From the NCBI GenBank assembly GCA_003646175.1, contig QNER01000006.1, forward strand, positions 1 to 34,289: DNA of 34,289 nt, in the 5' to 3' direction. Of this stretch, positions 34,106 to 34,289 are shown in pieces (the first letter of the stretch is position 1; every line of letters starts with the position of its first letter). The position numbers were made by a program, and so were the translations under genes. The notes under the pieces were generated by a model. It was given only the letters and a program-made list of their open reading frames with translations, made no database searches and had not been told where the DNA came from. The DNA is from Candidatus Parabeggiatoa sp. nov. 1 (GTDB taxonomy: Bacteria > Pseudomonadota > Gammaproteobacteria > Beggiatoales > Beggiatoaceae).

Positions 34106-34289
34106 TTAAGGACTTAAAATCTCAGAAACAGGGATTTTAATATGGGGCAGTTGCGACGGTATAATTGTTTGTTCTGAGTCAAAAATGCGTTTGTTGGTAT
34201 AGCCATTTGCCGTCGGGTTTAGGTAAACTTCAACTTGAAACTCGTTCAAGTCCACTAGCCAACATTCAACAATGCCGTCTTTCGCATAA
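34106..34289 (-). CDS. Uma2-family endonuclease, 3' end (runs off the window)
   Basis: The last 61 codons read YAKDGIVECWLVDLNEFQVE, VYLNPTANGYTNKRIF, then LPHIKIPVSEILSP and a stop. This is the standard end of Uma2 (DUF820) PD-(D/E)XK proteins, which are abundant in cyanobacteria and large sulfur bacteria and have no settled role. No lesion is visible in the part present. Confidence 0.8.
   Translation of the reverse strand, partial: YAKDGIVECWLVDLNEFQVEVYLNPTANGYTNKRIFDSEQTIIPSQLPHIKIPVSEILSP

Noticed and set aside
1-34289. tRNA, rRNA or riboswitch genes
   Set aside because: None was recognised by eye on either strand; a covariance-model scan (tRNAscan-SE, Rfam) would settle it.

Overview
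The window looks like chromosome from a large sulfur-oxidising gammaproteobacterium of the Beggiatoa/Thioploca/Thiomargarita type. The main clues are a DsrL-type iron-sulfur flavoprotein (reverse Dsr sulfur oxidation), a Mak-type fructokinase and BipA of gammaproteobacterial character, many WD40, PKD and caspase-like modules, and an unusually high load of short inverted-repeat elements, decayed toxin-antitoxin genes and XisH/XisI genes. The assignment is inferred from gene content only. No tRNA, rRNA or CRISPR array was recognised. Nearly all genes lie on the minus strand.

Layout. (1) 1-2467: the edge of a second vapBC copy, repeats, then an intact dsrL with no other dsr gene beside it. (2) 2468-9648: a graveyard of small conflict genes (PIN toxins, VapBC, HicBA, XisHI and a PD-(D/E)XK-like nuclease). 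Most are broken by stops, frameshifts or deletions, and they are separated by at least four kinds of inverted-repeat element. (3) 9649-18072: the most interesting part, a minus-strand locus with EACC1, a caspase fused to an inactive-STAND-like domain, a MoxR AAA+ ATPase, a PD-(D/E)XK nuclease candidate, a PIN module, and a membrane CoxE/vWA-like protein fused in frame to a bacterial sugar transferase. EACC1, caspase and MoxR are packed like an operon (4-base overlap, then 13 bases). The later genes are separated from it by inserted elements. The set matches the MoxR/vWA/EACC1 class of NTP-dependent, multi-component conflict (programmed response) systems. (4) 18073-21983: dispersed repeats, a PD-(D/E)XK protein, a dead Uma2 nuclease and a second truncated copy of the nuclease gene found at 5.4-6.4 kb. 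(5) 21984-26105: BipA/TypA GTPase, a secreted glycine-zipper protein and an EVE/PUA-like orphan. (6) 26414-32042: two tandem secreted WD40-BACON-PKD proteins. The downstream one carries a C13/caspase-like protease but is split by one in-frame TAA; the upstream one has lost the protease. (7) 32525-34289: fructokinase Mak and the 3' end of a Uma2 nuclease.

Two themes connect the regions. First, caspase-like proteases occur twice, once in the intracellular MoxR-linked system and once in a secreted WD40 protein, and each is interrupted by a single in-frame stop. Second, short non-coding mobile elements are active or recently active. One shows a filled site with an 11-base target duplication where two empty sites exist in the same window.
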